Source of the DNA: Phycisphaerae bacterium
GTDB lineage: Bacteria > Planctomycetota > Phycisphaerae > UBA1845
Reading direction: 5' to 3'
Assembly: GCA_016929015.1 (NCBI GenBank)
Contig: JAFGJQ010000032.1
Location: 1 to 42,534 of the forward strand
Length of the DNA stretch: 42,534 bases
Part shown: positions 22,183 to 30,798 of the stretch, piece by piece
How positions within the stretch are numbered: the stretch's first letter is position 1
Layout of the letters: each line of letters opens with the position of its first letter
The notes under the pieces: model-generated
The model's input: the letters and a program-made list of their open reading frames with translations, nothing else
Told to the model about the DNA's origin: nothing
Databases searched by the model: none
Translations under genes and position numbers: made by a program

Positions 22183-23490
22183 ATGAGCGGCGAGCAACAG
22201 ACAATCCTGACCTTCGTACCCGCGACACCGCCCGGTGCCGCGGCCTTCACCGACGCCGAGCGGCAATTGCTCGACGCCGTCAACCGGCGCGTCGCCGCCC
22301 AGGAATCCACCGAGGCCATCGTCGACTTCCTGTTCGAGCAGATGCAGGGCGTCATGCCCTGCGACCGGGTCAGCATCGCCCTGCTCGAGGATGACGGGCG
22401 CCGGCTCGTGTCGCGGCACACCCGGGCCGCCTACGAGCCGCTTCGGCTCGGCAACGGCTACGCCGAAGACCTCGCGGGCAGCTCGCTCGAACAGGTCTTT
22501 GTACGCAACGACCTGCGGTTTATTCACGACCTCCAGGCGTACCTGTCCGCCCATCCGAACAGCCGCAGCACGCGGGCGCTGGTGAAAGAGGGCGTCCGTT
22601 CCAGCCTGACCTGCGCACTGGCGGTCGAGGGCCGCCGCGTGGGCGTGCTCTTCCGCAGCAGCCGCCGGCCCCGCGCATACGACACGCACCAGGCCCATCT
22701 GCTGGCGGCCGTCGCGGAGCGGCTCAGCCAGGCCGTCGAGAAGACCTGGCGGATCGAGCAACTCGCCGCCGCCACCGCCGCGTACACCGAGATGCTCGGA
22801 TTCGTCAGCCACGAACTCAAAAGCCCCGTCGCGTCCATGATGTCCACGACCCAGACGCTGGTCGATGGCTACCTGGGCGAACTCACCGATGAGCAGCGTG
22901 ACGCGCTGCAGCGCGTTCTGACGCGCGGCCGGTACGTGCTCGATCTGGTCCGCGACTACCTCGACCTGGCCCGGCTGGAAGGCGGGCAGATGCGTTTCGC
23001 GCCGCGTGACGACGTATCGTTCGCCGACGACGTGCTGACACCGGCCATCGAGGTCGTCCGGCCGGCCCTCGACGAGAAACATATGGAGCTGACGGTGGAC
23101 GTGCCGTCGACCACGCCGGGGCTGAGCGCCGATCCGGACCTGCTCCGTATCGTGCTGGTCAACCTGCTGAGCAACGCCGTGAAGTACGGGAACGAGGCCG
23201 GCACGGTGCGTGTCCGCGCGGTCCAGGCGCCGGACGAGTTCGCCGTGTCCGTGTGGAACAGCGGCCCGGGCTTCCCGCCGGAGCAGCAAAGCCGGCTCTT
23301 CCGCAAGTTTTCGCGTCTGACTTCCGCCGTCTCAAAGCAGGCCCGCGGCACCGGCGTAGGGCTTTACACGGTCTGGCGGATCATCCGCGCCCACGGCGGC
23401 CGCGTATCCGCCGAATCCGCCCCCGGCCAATGGGCCGAGTTCCGCTTCACCATCCCCCAACCCCTGCCCCACGCGCCCGGCGAGGCATGA
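22183..23490 (+). CDS. GAF-domain sensor histidine kinase
   Basis: 435 residues; GGAGGAGG precedes the ATG. There is no membrane helix, so it is a cytoplasmic kinase. The GAF domain at about 40-187 contains MPCDRVSIALLEDDGRRLV and GVLFRSSRRPRAYD. HisKA has H210 in FVSHELKSPV, and the HATPase has N-box NLLSNAVKYG, G1 NSGPGFP and G2 GTGVGLYTVWRIIRAHGG. All residues for autophosphorylation are present. No receiver or response regulator is adjacent, so the partner lies elsewhere. The ligand of the GAF domain cannot be told. Transcription likely starts from the TATAAT at 22145. Confidence 0.92.
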   Translation: MSGEQQTILTFVPATPPGAAAFTDAERQLLDAVNRRVAAQESTEAIVDFLFEQMQGVMPCDRVSIALLEDDGRRLVSRHTRAAYEPLRLGNGYAEDLAGSSLEQVFVRNDLRFIHDLQAYLSAHPNSRSTRALVKEGVRSSLTCALAVEGRRVGVLFRSSRRPRAYDTHQAHLLAAVAERLSQAVEKTWRIEQLAAATAAYTEMLGFVSHELKSPVASMMSTTQTLVDGYLGELTDEQRDALQRVLTRGRYVLDLVRDYLDLARLEGGQMRFAPRDDVSFADDVLTPAIEVVRPALDEKHMELTVDVPSTTPGLSADPDLLRIVLVNLLSNAVKYGNEAGTVRVRAVQAPDEFAVSVWNSGPGFPPEQQSRLFRKFSRLTSAVSKQARGTGVGLYTVWRIIRAHGGRVSAESAPGQWAEFRFTIPQPLPHAPGEA

Positions 23491-23701
23491 GCTCGGGGCG
23501 CAAGGGATCGAGGGATCCAGGGACCGAGGGGTTCGCCGGGGCGGGCGGGCGCGGCTCGGTTTCGATCGGCTCGCGGTGTGCAACAGGCAGTTCCCCTAAG
23601 CATTTTGCAGACAGTGCGTTAGAAACTCCTGTCACAGGATTCAAGGAGCCGCTGCGAAGGCCAACGGGCTTGGCCGGCTTTCCCCGGCGAGGGTGAATGC
23701 G

Positions 23702-23707
23702 TATAAG
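23702..23707 (+). promoter_or_regulatory. Possible promoter of the beta-helix gene
   Basis: TATAAG with a weak TTTCCC (23679-23684) 17 bp upstream; the gene starts 74 bp later. The 290-bp gap after the kinase gene contains nothing else recognisable. Confidence 0.35.
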
Positions 23708-23781
23708 GTATCCCTTAGTGCATGGCGTGTCGGCAGGTGCCGGCCGCCGCCGGTTTCCCTTGTTTCAAGCGAGAGTGAGCC

Positions 23782-25944
23782 ATGAACACTACGTCCGTCC
23801 TGGCCGCAACATTGCTGCTGGCCACCTGTCTGACCGCCGCGGAGCCGCCGAAGGAATTGACGCTTGACCGTGCCGGCCTCCGCATCACCGAATCGGCCCG
23901 CATCCAGCCCGGCACCTACAACCTGCCGGGGGACAAGGTCGTCGTCATCGAGGGCGACGGGATCACCGTCGACTTCCAGGGTGCGGAGCTTGTCGGCTGC
24001 ACGCCGGAGCAGATGCCCGATGCGTACGCGGGAACGGGCATCCTGATTCGCGGCAAGAACGTGACGATCCGCAACGCGAAGGTCCGCGGATACAAGGTGG
24101 GCATCCACGCGGAGAAGTGTCCCGGCCTGACCGCCGAAGACCTCGACGTCTCCGGCAACTTCCAGCAGCGGCTGCTCTCCACCCCGGAGGCCGAAGACAG
24201 CAGCGACTGGCTCTGGCCGCACCACAACGACAACAACGAGTGGGGCACCAACTACGGCGCGGGCCTCTGGGTGGAGGACTCCGACAGGGTGACGATTCGC
24301 CGCGTCCGGGCCCGCAAAGGCCAGAACGGCATCCTTTTGGACTGCGTCAACGACTCGAAGATCTACGACAACGACTGCTCGTTCCTCTCCGGCTGGGGAC
24401 TGGCCCTGTGGCGGAGCAATCGAAACCTGGTCAGCCGCAACGCGTTCGACTTCTGCGTGCGCGGCTACAGCCACGGCGTCTACAACCGCGGGCAGGACTC
24501 GGCCGGCATCCTATTCTTCGAGCAATGCTCGAACAACGTTTTCGCCGAGAACTCGGCCACCCACGGCGGCGACGGGTTCTTCGGGTTTCTCGGAAACGAG
24601 GCCCTCGGCGAGACCCCGCCGCCCTCGGCAGACTTTGACTACACCCGCCGCGGCTGCAATGACAACCTGCTCATCAACAACGATTTTTCCTACGCCCCGG
24701 CCCACGGCATTGAGATGACGTTCTCCTTCGGCAACAAGTTCATCGGCAACCGCCTGGTGAAAAACGCCATCTGCGGCGTGTGGGGCGGCTACTCGCAGGA
24801 CACGCTCATCGCCGGCAACGTGATGGAAGGCAACGGCGAAGGGGCCTACGGCCTCGAACGAGGGGGCGTCAACATTCAACAGGGATCCCGGAACCTCGTC
24901 GTGGACAACACGTTCAAGGACAACAAGTGCGGAGTCCACCTCTGGGGCGATGCGAACGCGGACTTCCTCCAGAAGGCATGGTGCAAGGCAAACTACAAGG
25001 GCTCGACGGACAACGTCGTCGCCAACAACACTCTTGAAGGCGACCTGCTCGTCCTGCACCTGCGGAACTCACAGAAGACGCTGTTCGCCGGCAACAAGCT
25101 CAAGGACGTCAAGAAGGACATCGACGCCACCCCCGGCTCGGAACCCGAGGTCGCCGACACGTACGACGGCGCCTGGAGCAAGCCGGATTACTCAGCGCTC
25201 GGCGATACGAAGCCGGTCGGAGCGAGAAAGCACCTCTGGGGCCGCGAGAAGATCATCATCACCCCCTGGGGGCCGTACGATCACGAAACCGTCGTGGCCG
25301 TTCCCAGCGGCCTGATGGGGCGGGACAAAGCCCAGATCCAGGTGCTGGGCTCGAAAGGCGCCTTCGAGGTCAAGAACGTCACCGGCGACGTGAAGGCGTC
25401 ACCGCTGAAAGGCGAGTTGCCCGGGCTCGTGGAAGTGACCACGGAAAAAGAGGGGTACGTGCCCTTCACCCTCGACATTCAGGCCGGCGAGAAAAGCCTG
25501 AAGCTGGACGGCGGCCTGATGCGGGCGAAGTGGGACGTGCGATTCTTCCAGTACGACTCGGCCAAGGAAGACCCCCGGGAGAACGCCGAGGCCTGGGCCC
25601 GGATCATCGCCGGCGCGCCGCTGGAGCAGCAGACCCTAACCGCCATCGACTTCACCTGGGGCGGCCGGGCGCCCAGCGAGAAGGTCCCGGCGGACTACTT
25701 CGGCACGACGGCCACCACCACCATCAAGTTGCCGGCGGGAAAGTACGAAGTCTGGACGGTTTCCGACGATGGAATCCGCGTGTGGGTGGACAACGAGAAG
25801 GTGATCGACGACTGGACCCACCACGTTCCGACCCGCCACACCGCCCGCGTGGACCTGAAGGAGGGCGGCCATACGATCCGAGTGGAGCATTTTGAGCTGA
25901 ACGGCATGGCGCAGCTCCAGGTCCGCATTCAGCCGGTCCCGTAG
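23782..25944 (+). CDS. Secreted right-handed beta-helix protein with C-terminal PA14-like domain
   Basis: 720 residues. Signal peptide about 1-20 (LAATLLLATCLTAA, cleavage before EPP; the Cys is not in a good lipobox). About 30-450 is a parallel beta-helix of the NosD/pectate-lyase type: repeated short strands such as VTIRNAKVRGY, LVSRNAFDF, NVFAENSATH, LLINNDFSY, TLIAGNVMEGN, LVVDNTFKDN and VVANNTLEGD, with Asn ladders. About 578-720 is PA14-like (AIDFTWGGRAPSEKVPADYFGTTA, IKLPAGKYEVWTVSDDGIRVWVDNEKVIDDW, GGHTIRVEHFE). Such proteins bind or cleave polysaccharides outside the cell. No catalytic triad can be named. The ribosome site is weak (GAGAGTGAG). Confidence 0.88.
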   Translation: MNTTSVLAATLLLATCLTAAEPPKELTLDRAGLRITESARIQPGTYNLPGDKVVVIEGDGITVDFQGAELVGCTPEQMPDAYAGTGILIRGKNVTIRNAKVRGYKVGIHAEKCPGLTAEDLDVSGNFQQRLLSTPEAEDSSDWLWPHHNDNNEWGTNYGAGLWVEDSDRVTIRRVRARKGQNGILLDCVNDSKIYDNDCSFLSGWGLALWRSNRNLVSRNAFDFCVRGYSHGVYNRGQDSAGILFFEQCSNNVFAENSATHGGDGFFGFLGNEALGETPPPSADFDYTRRGCNDNLLINNDFSYAPAHGIEMTFSFGNKFIGNRLVKNAICGVWGGYSQDTLIAGNVMEGNGEGAYGLERGGVNIQQGSRNLVVDNTFKDNKCGVHLWGDANADFLQKAWCKANYKGSTDNVVANNTLEGDLLVLHLRNSQKTLFAGNKLKDVKKDIDATPGSEPEVADTYDGAWSKPDYSALGDTKPVGARKHLWGREKIIITPWGPYDHETVVAVPSGLMGRDKAQIQVLGSKGAFEVKNVTGDVKASPLKGELPGLVEVTTEKEGYVPFTLDIQAGEKSLKLDGGLMRAKWDVRFFQYDSAKEDPRENAEAWARIIAGAPLEQQTLTAIDFTWGGRAPSEKVPADYFGTTATTTIKLPAGKYEVWTVSDDGIRVWVDNEKVIDDWTHHVPTRHTARVDLKEGGHTIRVEHFELNGMAQLQVRIQPVP

Positions 25945-26083
25945 CTGGAAAAACGCAGGCGGATTTGCGACAATCGGGCGGGAGGACGCACGGGCGTCCC
26001 CCGCCCCTGTGATTCCGCACGCGCGGCCGGCCCGCCCGGGAAACGATCACTCGAGCGGCGCGGAGGGAAACGGAGGCGTAAAC

Positions 26084-26167
26084 GTGTCGCTGTGGGGTTT
26101 TGTTTTGATTCTGGCGTCCGTGTACGCGACGGCGATGGCGTGGCTGTTTAAGACGGCTCCTGCCTGA
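26084..26167 (+). CDS. Small single-pass membrane peptide (27 aa)
   Basis: GTG start with GGAGG about 7 nt upstream, then MSLWGFVLILASVYATAMAW LFKTAPA and TGA. Almost the whole peptide is one membrane helix, with a lone Lys near the C-terminus. The ribosome site, the clean helix and the sensible end make chance unlikely for so short a frame. It sits alone, between the beta-helix gene and the convergent ABC unit. It could be a small subunit of an unknown membrane complex. No homolog is recognised. Confidence 0.55.
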   Translation: MSLWGFVLILASVYATAMAWLFKTAPA

Positions 26168-26198
26168 CGGACGCTCGATGCGCCGGCGCGGCACGACC

Positions 26199-26936
26199 TC
26201 AGGACCGCGCCGTCCTCTCGTCGCAGGCGATCCGCCCGTCGCGCAGCGTGATGTTGCGGTCACACGTCCGGGCCACGTCCGACTCGTGCGTCACCATGAT
26301 GATCGTTCGGCCCTCGCGTTGCAGCCGATCGAAGATCGCCAGGATCATCTCGCCCGTGGCCGTGTCCAGGTTCCCCGTCGGCTCATCGGCCAGGATGATC
26401 AGCGGGTCGTTGACCAGCGCCCGGGCGATCGCCACCCGCTGCTGCTGGCCGCCGGAGAGTTGCATGGGCCGGTGGTGCCCGCGGTCCGCCAGCCCCACCA
26501 TCTCGATGGCGTCCAGCGCCCGCTGACGCCGCTCCGCCGCCGGCACCGACTGGTAGAACAGCGGCACTTCCAGGTTTTCGAGCACCGTCAACTGGTGAAT
26601 CAGGTTGAAGTTCTGGAACACGAATCCCACCCGCCGGCCCCGGATGTCCGACAGTTCGTCGTCGTCCAGCTCGGACACGTCCACGTCGCCCAGCACGTAG
26701 CGCCCGTCCGTCGGCCGGTCGAGGCAGCCCAAGATGTTCATCAGCGTGCTTTTGCCGGACCCGCTCGGCCCGAGAATCGCCACCGATTCCCCCGTCCGAA
26801 AGTCAATGGAAACGCCTCGCAGCGCCGTGACGGCCACGGCTGAGTCCGCCGCCCCGTACACCTTGGTCAGATCGTGCAGGGAAGCAATGCTTTCGGACAC
26901 GCTGGCGGCCTCTGTTGCGGGTGACGGCTGGAACAT
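26199..26936 (-). CDS. ABC transporter ATPase, MacB/LolD type
   Basis: 245 residues from the ATG at 26936, 16 nt after the adaptor gene. It powers export by hydrolysing ATP at the inner membrane. Walker A GPSGSGKST (57-65), Q-loop FQNFNLIHQL (108-116), signature LSGGQQQR (160-167), Walker B LIILADEP (179-186), D-loop GNLDT and switch His in THES are all intact. The LxDRPTDG and NLIHQLTVLENLEVPL segments are typical of the MacB/LolD group, which work with FtsX-like permeases. That permease is encoded on the other strand at 30799-32088, so the complex is likely assembled from two transcripts. Confidence 0.93.
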   Translation of the reverse strand: MFQPSPATEAASVSESIASLHDLTKVYGAADSAVAVTALRGVSIDFRTGESVAILGPSGSGKSTLMNILGCLDRPTDGRYVLGDVDVSELDDDELSDIRGRRVGFVFQNFNLIHQLTVLENLEVPLFYQSVPAAERRQRALDAIEMVGLADRGHHRPMQLSGGQQQRVAIARALVNDPLIILADEPTGNLDTATGEMILAIFDRLQREGRTIIMVTHESDVARTCDRNITLRDGRIACDERTARS

Positions 26937-26952
26937 ATCGAAATCGGGCTTC

Positions 26953-28758
26953 TCAGGATCGTCCGGCCGGCCGCGCCTGTGGTCTACGTCCGCCCGCAGG
27001 TGCCTCGGGCCGGCGCCCGGCGGGAGCCGCTTCCGGTTGGCCCTTGGGAGGGCCTCCCGCCTGCCCAGTCGCACCGGGCGCAGCCTCCGGCCGACCCGCA
27101 GGTCGCGCACCGGCCTGCTGAACCCCGAGTGACGCCGCTTCCGGCCGGTCTGCAACCGGGGTCGTCTTCGGCTGATGAGCCACCGAGGAGGTCTCCGACG
27201 GACGTGCATTGTTCGGTGGCTCTTCGCGTGACGGGATCTCCCGCTTGAGGTCCTCCGAGACCGCCAGGAGAATCCGATCGCCTTCTCTCACGCCGTCAAG
27301 CACCTCCACGTACTCCTCGCTGGAGGCACCGAGTTTCACGGGTACGGGCTCCCCGCCGCCGCGCCGGCTTCGGAAGACATAGTGCGAGCCTCCCTTGCTG
27401 AACACCGCCTGCACGGGCACGGCCAGAGCGTTGGCCACGTCGGTGATGTGGATGCGGGCCCGCGCCGTGACGCCGGGCTTCAGACCCAGGTCCGGCTCGT
27501 CCAGCGTGATTTCCGTCTCGTATTCCTTGAGATCCGGATTCAGCCAGCGATTCTGCGAATCGGCCAATTCGGCCACCTTCGTCACGGCGCCGGCGAAGAC
27601 GCGGCCCGGGTGCCCCTCGATCTCGACCGTGGCGGGCAGACCCAGGTTGATTCTTGTGGCCGCCGCCTCGTGAATGCGGACGATGACCTTCATCCGGGAG
27701 GTGTCGGGCAGGGTGATGAGCGTCTGCCGCTCTCGCACCTCCGCCCCTTCCTTGATCTCGTCCCCATCGCCCCATCGGTGGGGTTCCGCATAGTAGACCA
27801 CCAGCCCGGGCGCCGGCGCGACAATCCGGGTGTTCTCTTTCTGTCGCCTGTATTTGGCCAGCCGATCGCGGGCGATGGCCAGTTCAGCGGTCCGAGAATC
27901 AAAAGCCTGCTTCTTCTGGGCTTCCTTGGCGGCGGCGCCTTTTCGCACCCGCTCCAGTTCCTTGTCTGCCTCTTCCACGTCCGACTGCTTCTGCCGAAGC
28001 GTCTGCGTGTACGTGTACTTGTGCAGGATCTCTTCCGCGAGCTTCGCCTGCTCCAGCTCTTTCTCGGCCACAAACAACGAGAACTCGTCGCTCTCGTACT
28101 CTCGCTTCGTGATGAAGCCCTGCTCGTTCAGCTCCTTCGAGTCCTTGAATCGATCCGCCGCCTGCTTGAGCTCCTTTTCCGCCCGCTGTACGGCGATCCG
28201 CGCGTCCGTCTGCTGCTGGATCCAGTCGCCCTCCTCGTACTTGCTCAACTCCGTTTTGGCGTTTTCCAGGGCCAGCTCAGCCTTGCGAATGTCGCTCGCG
28301 TTCTGGTCGATCTGAATCTCATAGTCCGTTTGCGCAGTCAGGTGGTTCGACTCGGCGTTGGCCACGTTGATCTCTTCGGACTTGATCCTGTCCTCGATCT
28401 CGTCGCTGGCCATTTCCACCAGCAGATCGCCCTTCTGCACCTGCGCGCCCTCGTGAATCAGCCAGATGATGGTTGAGCGTCCTTCCACCTCGCAACGCAC
28501 GTCCACGGATTGGGCCGCCTGGAGTTCACCCTTCTGAGGCAGATCCACCGAGAAACTGCGGCGCTGAACCACAAAGACGGTCGGGTCGCCTGTCGACGCC
28601 GCAGGCCACCAGGCGCGAAGCGCCGCGTACGCGAGCGCCGCCAATACAACAAGACCCGCCAGGCCAAGCCACACGTGCGAGCGGGTCGGCCGACGCCGAA
28701 GCACGCCGCGAACACCGTTGCCGGTGTCAGGCCGGGATGGAGCAGTGGTGACGGTCAT
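26953..28758 (-). CDS. MacA-like periplasmic adaptor (HlyD/RND type) with Pro/Ala/Gly-rich tail
   Basis: 601 residues. It bridges the inner-membrane pump and the TolC-like channel. N-terminal anchor at about 29-47 (VWLGLAGLVVLAALAYAAL), lipoyl half (DVRCEVEGRSTIIWLIHEGAQVQKGDLLVEM), then a very long coiled-coil hairpin (about 115-330), the second lipoyl half RIVAPAPGLVVYY, the beta-barrel (MKVIVRIHEAAATRINLGLPATVEI) and a membrane-proximal domain ending near 500. The last 95 residues are disordered, with repeats like RPEAAP and GRRPEAP, which usual MacA proteins lack. The coiled coil is longer than in E. coli MacA, perhaps to span a wide periplasm. Middle gene of the minus-strand unit. Confidence 0.9.
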   Translation of the reverse strand: MTVTTAPSRPDTGNGVRGVLRRRPTRSHVWLGLAGLVVLAALAYAALRAWWPAASTGDPTVFVVQRRSFSVDLPQKGELQAAQSVDVRCEVEGRSTIIWLIHEGAQVQKGDLLVEMASDEIEDRIKSEEINVANAESNHLTAQTDYEIQIDQNASDIRKAELALENAKTELSKYEEGDWIQQQTDARIAVQRAEKELKQAADRFKDSKELNEQGFITKREYESDEFSLFVAEKELEQAKLAEEILHKYTYTQTLRQKQSDVEEADKELERVRKGAAAKEAQKKQAFDSRTAELAIARDRLAKYRRQKENTRIVAPAPGLVVYYAEPHRWGDGDEIKEGAEVRERQTLITLPDTSRMKVIVRIHEAAATRINLGLPATVEIEGHPGRVFAGAVTKVAELADSQNRWLNPDLKEYETEITLDEPDLGLKPGVTARARIHITDVANALAVPVQAVFSKGGSHYVFRSRRGGGEPVPVKLGASSEEYVEVLDGVREGDRILLAVSEDLKREIPSREEPPNNARPSETSSVAHQPKTTPVADRPEAASLGVQQAGARPAGRPEAAPGATGQAGGPPKGQPEAAPAGRRPEAPAGGRRPQARPAGRS

Positions 28759-28879
28759 AGGAACCTGCGGAATCCGGAGGACACATCCACCTACCCGTTT
28801 ATGATACGCCCATCGTCACGCAATGACCATGCCCCCGCGCGCCTGGTCTTGTAAGGTTCTGTCGCTCCGCGCGAGACGT

Positions 28880-30613
28880 TCAGGACCGGTCGGCGGGAGG
28901 TTCGGCATTCGCTTTCGCGTCCGCCGCAGCCGTGTCCTCAAATGTTGCCAATTGGCCGTCATCCGTTACGCGAAGGGTGCCCGTGTCCCGCAAGAACGCC
29001 AGGATGGCCGTCCGGTAATTCGCCTCCGCCTGGGCGTACCGATTCTTGGCCTCCCGCCAGGACGTTTCCGCCTCGATCTTGTCCCGGTTCGACGTGAGCA
29101 TGCCGCGGTCAAGAAGCGCCTCCGCTTGCTGCTTGCGGAAGTCGTTGATCTTGATGTTCTCCGCCTGGATCTGCAGGGACAGCCGGGCCTGCTCGATCCC
29201 GCGGAAGGCATCCCGCACGTCCATCCGCACCTCGTCGCAGCGCCGGTCGAAGTTCCGCTCCGCGCGCCGCAGATAGATGATGGAGGACCGGTAGTCGTTT
29301 CGCTCCGCCACGCGGTTCAACGGAATCTCCATGGCCACCTCACCCCGCCAGGTCGCGCGTTCCGTGTTGTAGCTCGCGGAGTTCTTCCGGTTCGGATCGG
29401 AGTCCAGCGCCACGCTGCCCCGGAAGTCCAGGTCCGGCAGCAGGTTGTTCCGAGCAACCTGCACACCGCGCCGGGCGTCGTCCACGGCATCCTGGTCGTT
29501 CAGCAGGTCCAGCCGGCAGCGAAGGGCCGTCTCGATCGCAGTCTCCTCGCTCACGGCCGGCGCCATCACCTCGAAATCGGGCTCAACCGCGTCGATGGAT
29601 TCCGTTGTGGGCATCCCGATCAGAATCTTGAACCGGTCCAGCGCCGATTCGTACGACGCCTCCGAGTTGATCGCGTCGTTCCGGGCCAGAAGGTACTCCA
29701 CCTGTGCCCGGTCCACGTCCACCTGAAGGACCCGCTCCGTGGCGGCCAGTCCCTCGCTTCGTTCCTTGTCGGCCGCCAGGGCCGCCTCACTGGCCCGAGC
29801 GTTCTCAATCCCCGCCTTGAGCGCGAGCACGTCAAAGTACGAACTGGCCACCTCCACCAGAAACGCACGGCGGAACCGCTCGAACCGCCGGGCGGCATAG
29901 ATGAGGTCCCGCTCCGCCTGGTACCGTGATTCCCGGGCCGCCTTCCCGGCCCCGCGCAGCAGGGGAATGTCGGCCGACAGGATCACCTGCCCCGTCTCAC
30001 CGGACGTGATGTGCGCCCCCAGGTCACGCATCAGCGAATGGACGATCTGCGCCGTGACCTCGCCCCCGTACGGCAGCCGCTGTGACGCTCCGAGCTGCGC
30101 AACGGCCGTCATCGCGTGGTCAAAATCACGCACCTGGCCGTAGTTGGCGTATTCGTAGGACACCTCGCCAAAAAACTGCGGTGTCCAGAGATGCCGTTCG
30201 AGGGTCAGCGCCAGCGCCGCCAGGTACAAATCCTCTTTTTCCGACTGGAATTCCCGGGAATGACGCATGGCATATGCCACGGCATCCTGCAAGGTCAGAA
30301 TCCGTCGCTCCGACGCCGGCTGCGTGGTGGCAGGCTGCGTCGTTGCCGACGCCGAGCCGACCCGCGTCCGAAACGCCTCCGGCACCTCGGAATCCACGGG
30401 ATGAGGCACAAGATCGTACATGGCGCCCGGCGACTCGGCGTGACCGTCCTCCGGCCCCAGGTCCGCCGAGTGCGTCTCACCCAGGGCGTCCGCCTGCCGA
30501 TCCGCGATCAGCCGGTACACCTGCCGATCGGCGTCTCGAACAAACCACTCCTGGCACCCCGCGAGGGCGACCCCCAGCAAAACGGCAGAGGAAAGAACAG
30601 TGAAGCGACACAT
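28880..30613 (-). CDS. TolC-family outer-membrane channel lipoprotein
   Basis: 577 residues when started at the ATG at 30613, which gives a lipoprotein signal with LAGC (C20). In-frame upstream ATGs (30658, 30766) would add a non-signal stretch and cross the divergent control region. Two TolC repeats are visible: ILTLQDAVAYAMRHSREFQSEKEDLYLA, then EVAMEIPLNRVAERNDYRSSIIYLRRAERNFDR, with long helices including RDAFRGIEQARLSLQIQAENIKI and RDKIEAETSWREAKNRYAQAEANYRTA. It forms the exit duct for the MacAB-like pump encoded next to it. First gene of the minus unit; 120 bp separate it from the adaptor gene. Confidence 0.9.
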   Translation of the reverse strand: MCRFTVLSSAVLLGVALAGCQEWFVRDADRQVYRLIADRQADALGETHSADLGPEDGHAESPGAMYDLVPHPVDSEVPEAFRTRVGSASATTQPATTQPASERRILTLQDAVAYAMRHSREFQSEKEDLYLAALALTLERHLWTPQFFGEVSYEYANYGQVRDFDHAMTAVAQLGASQRLPYGGEVTAQIVHSLMRDLGAHITSGETGQVILSADIPLLRGAGKAARESRYQAERDLIYAARRFERFRRAFLVEVASSYFDVLALKAGIENARASEAALAADKERSEGLAATERVLQVDVDRAQVEYLLARNDAINSEASYESALDRFKILIGMPTTESIDAVEPDFEVMAPAVSEETAIETALRCRLDLLNDQDAVDDARRGVQVARNNLLPDLDFRGSVALDSDPNRKNSASYNTERATWRGEVAMEIPLNRVAERNDYRSSIIYLRRAERNFDRRCDEVRMDVRDAFRGIEQARLSLQIQAENIKINDFRKQQAEALLDRGMLTSNRDKIEAETSWREAKNRYAQAEANYRTAILAFLRDTGTLRVTDDGQLATFEDTAAADAKANAEPPADRS

Positions 30614-30686
30614 CGTCGTGCAAAGGTCCGGTCCGGACGCAACCTTGTCAAGCAGCATTCGTCCCCGAATCGCAGCCATCGCTCTT

Positions 30687-30718
30687 TTGTATGACTCGGC
30701 CGCTACACTTTCATACAA
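30687..30718. promoter_or_regulatory. Inverted repeat between divergent pump units
   Basis: TTGTATG (30687-30693) and CATACAA (30712-30718) form a perfect 7-bp inverted repeat with an 18-bp centre, in the gap between the tolC-like start (30613) and the permease start (30799). Each arm looks like a -35 (TTGTAT) on one strand and part of a -10 on the other, so it may be overlapping divergent promoters or an operator. Confidence 0.5.
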
Positions 30719-30798
30719 TCCGAGGGCGGCGGACGATGCGGAATTCGGCAAGCTTTCTGCTACCATGCCCGTGCGCCCGCGCTTCGAGGAAGCCCAGA

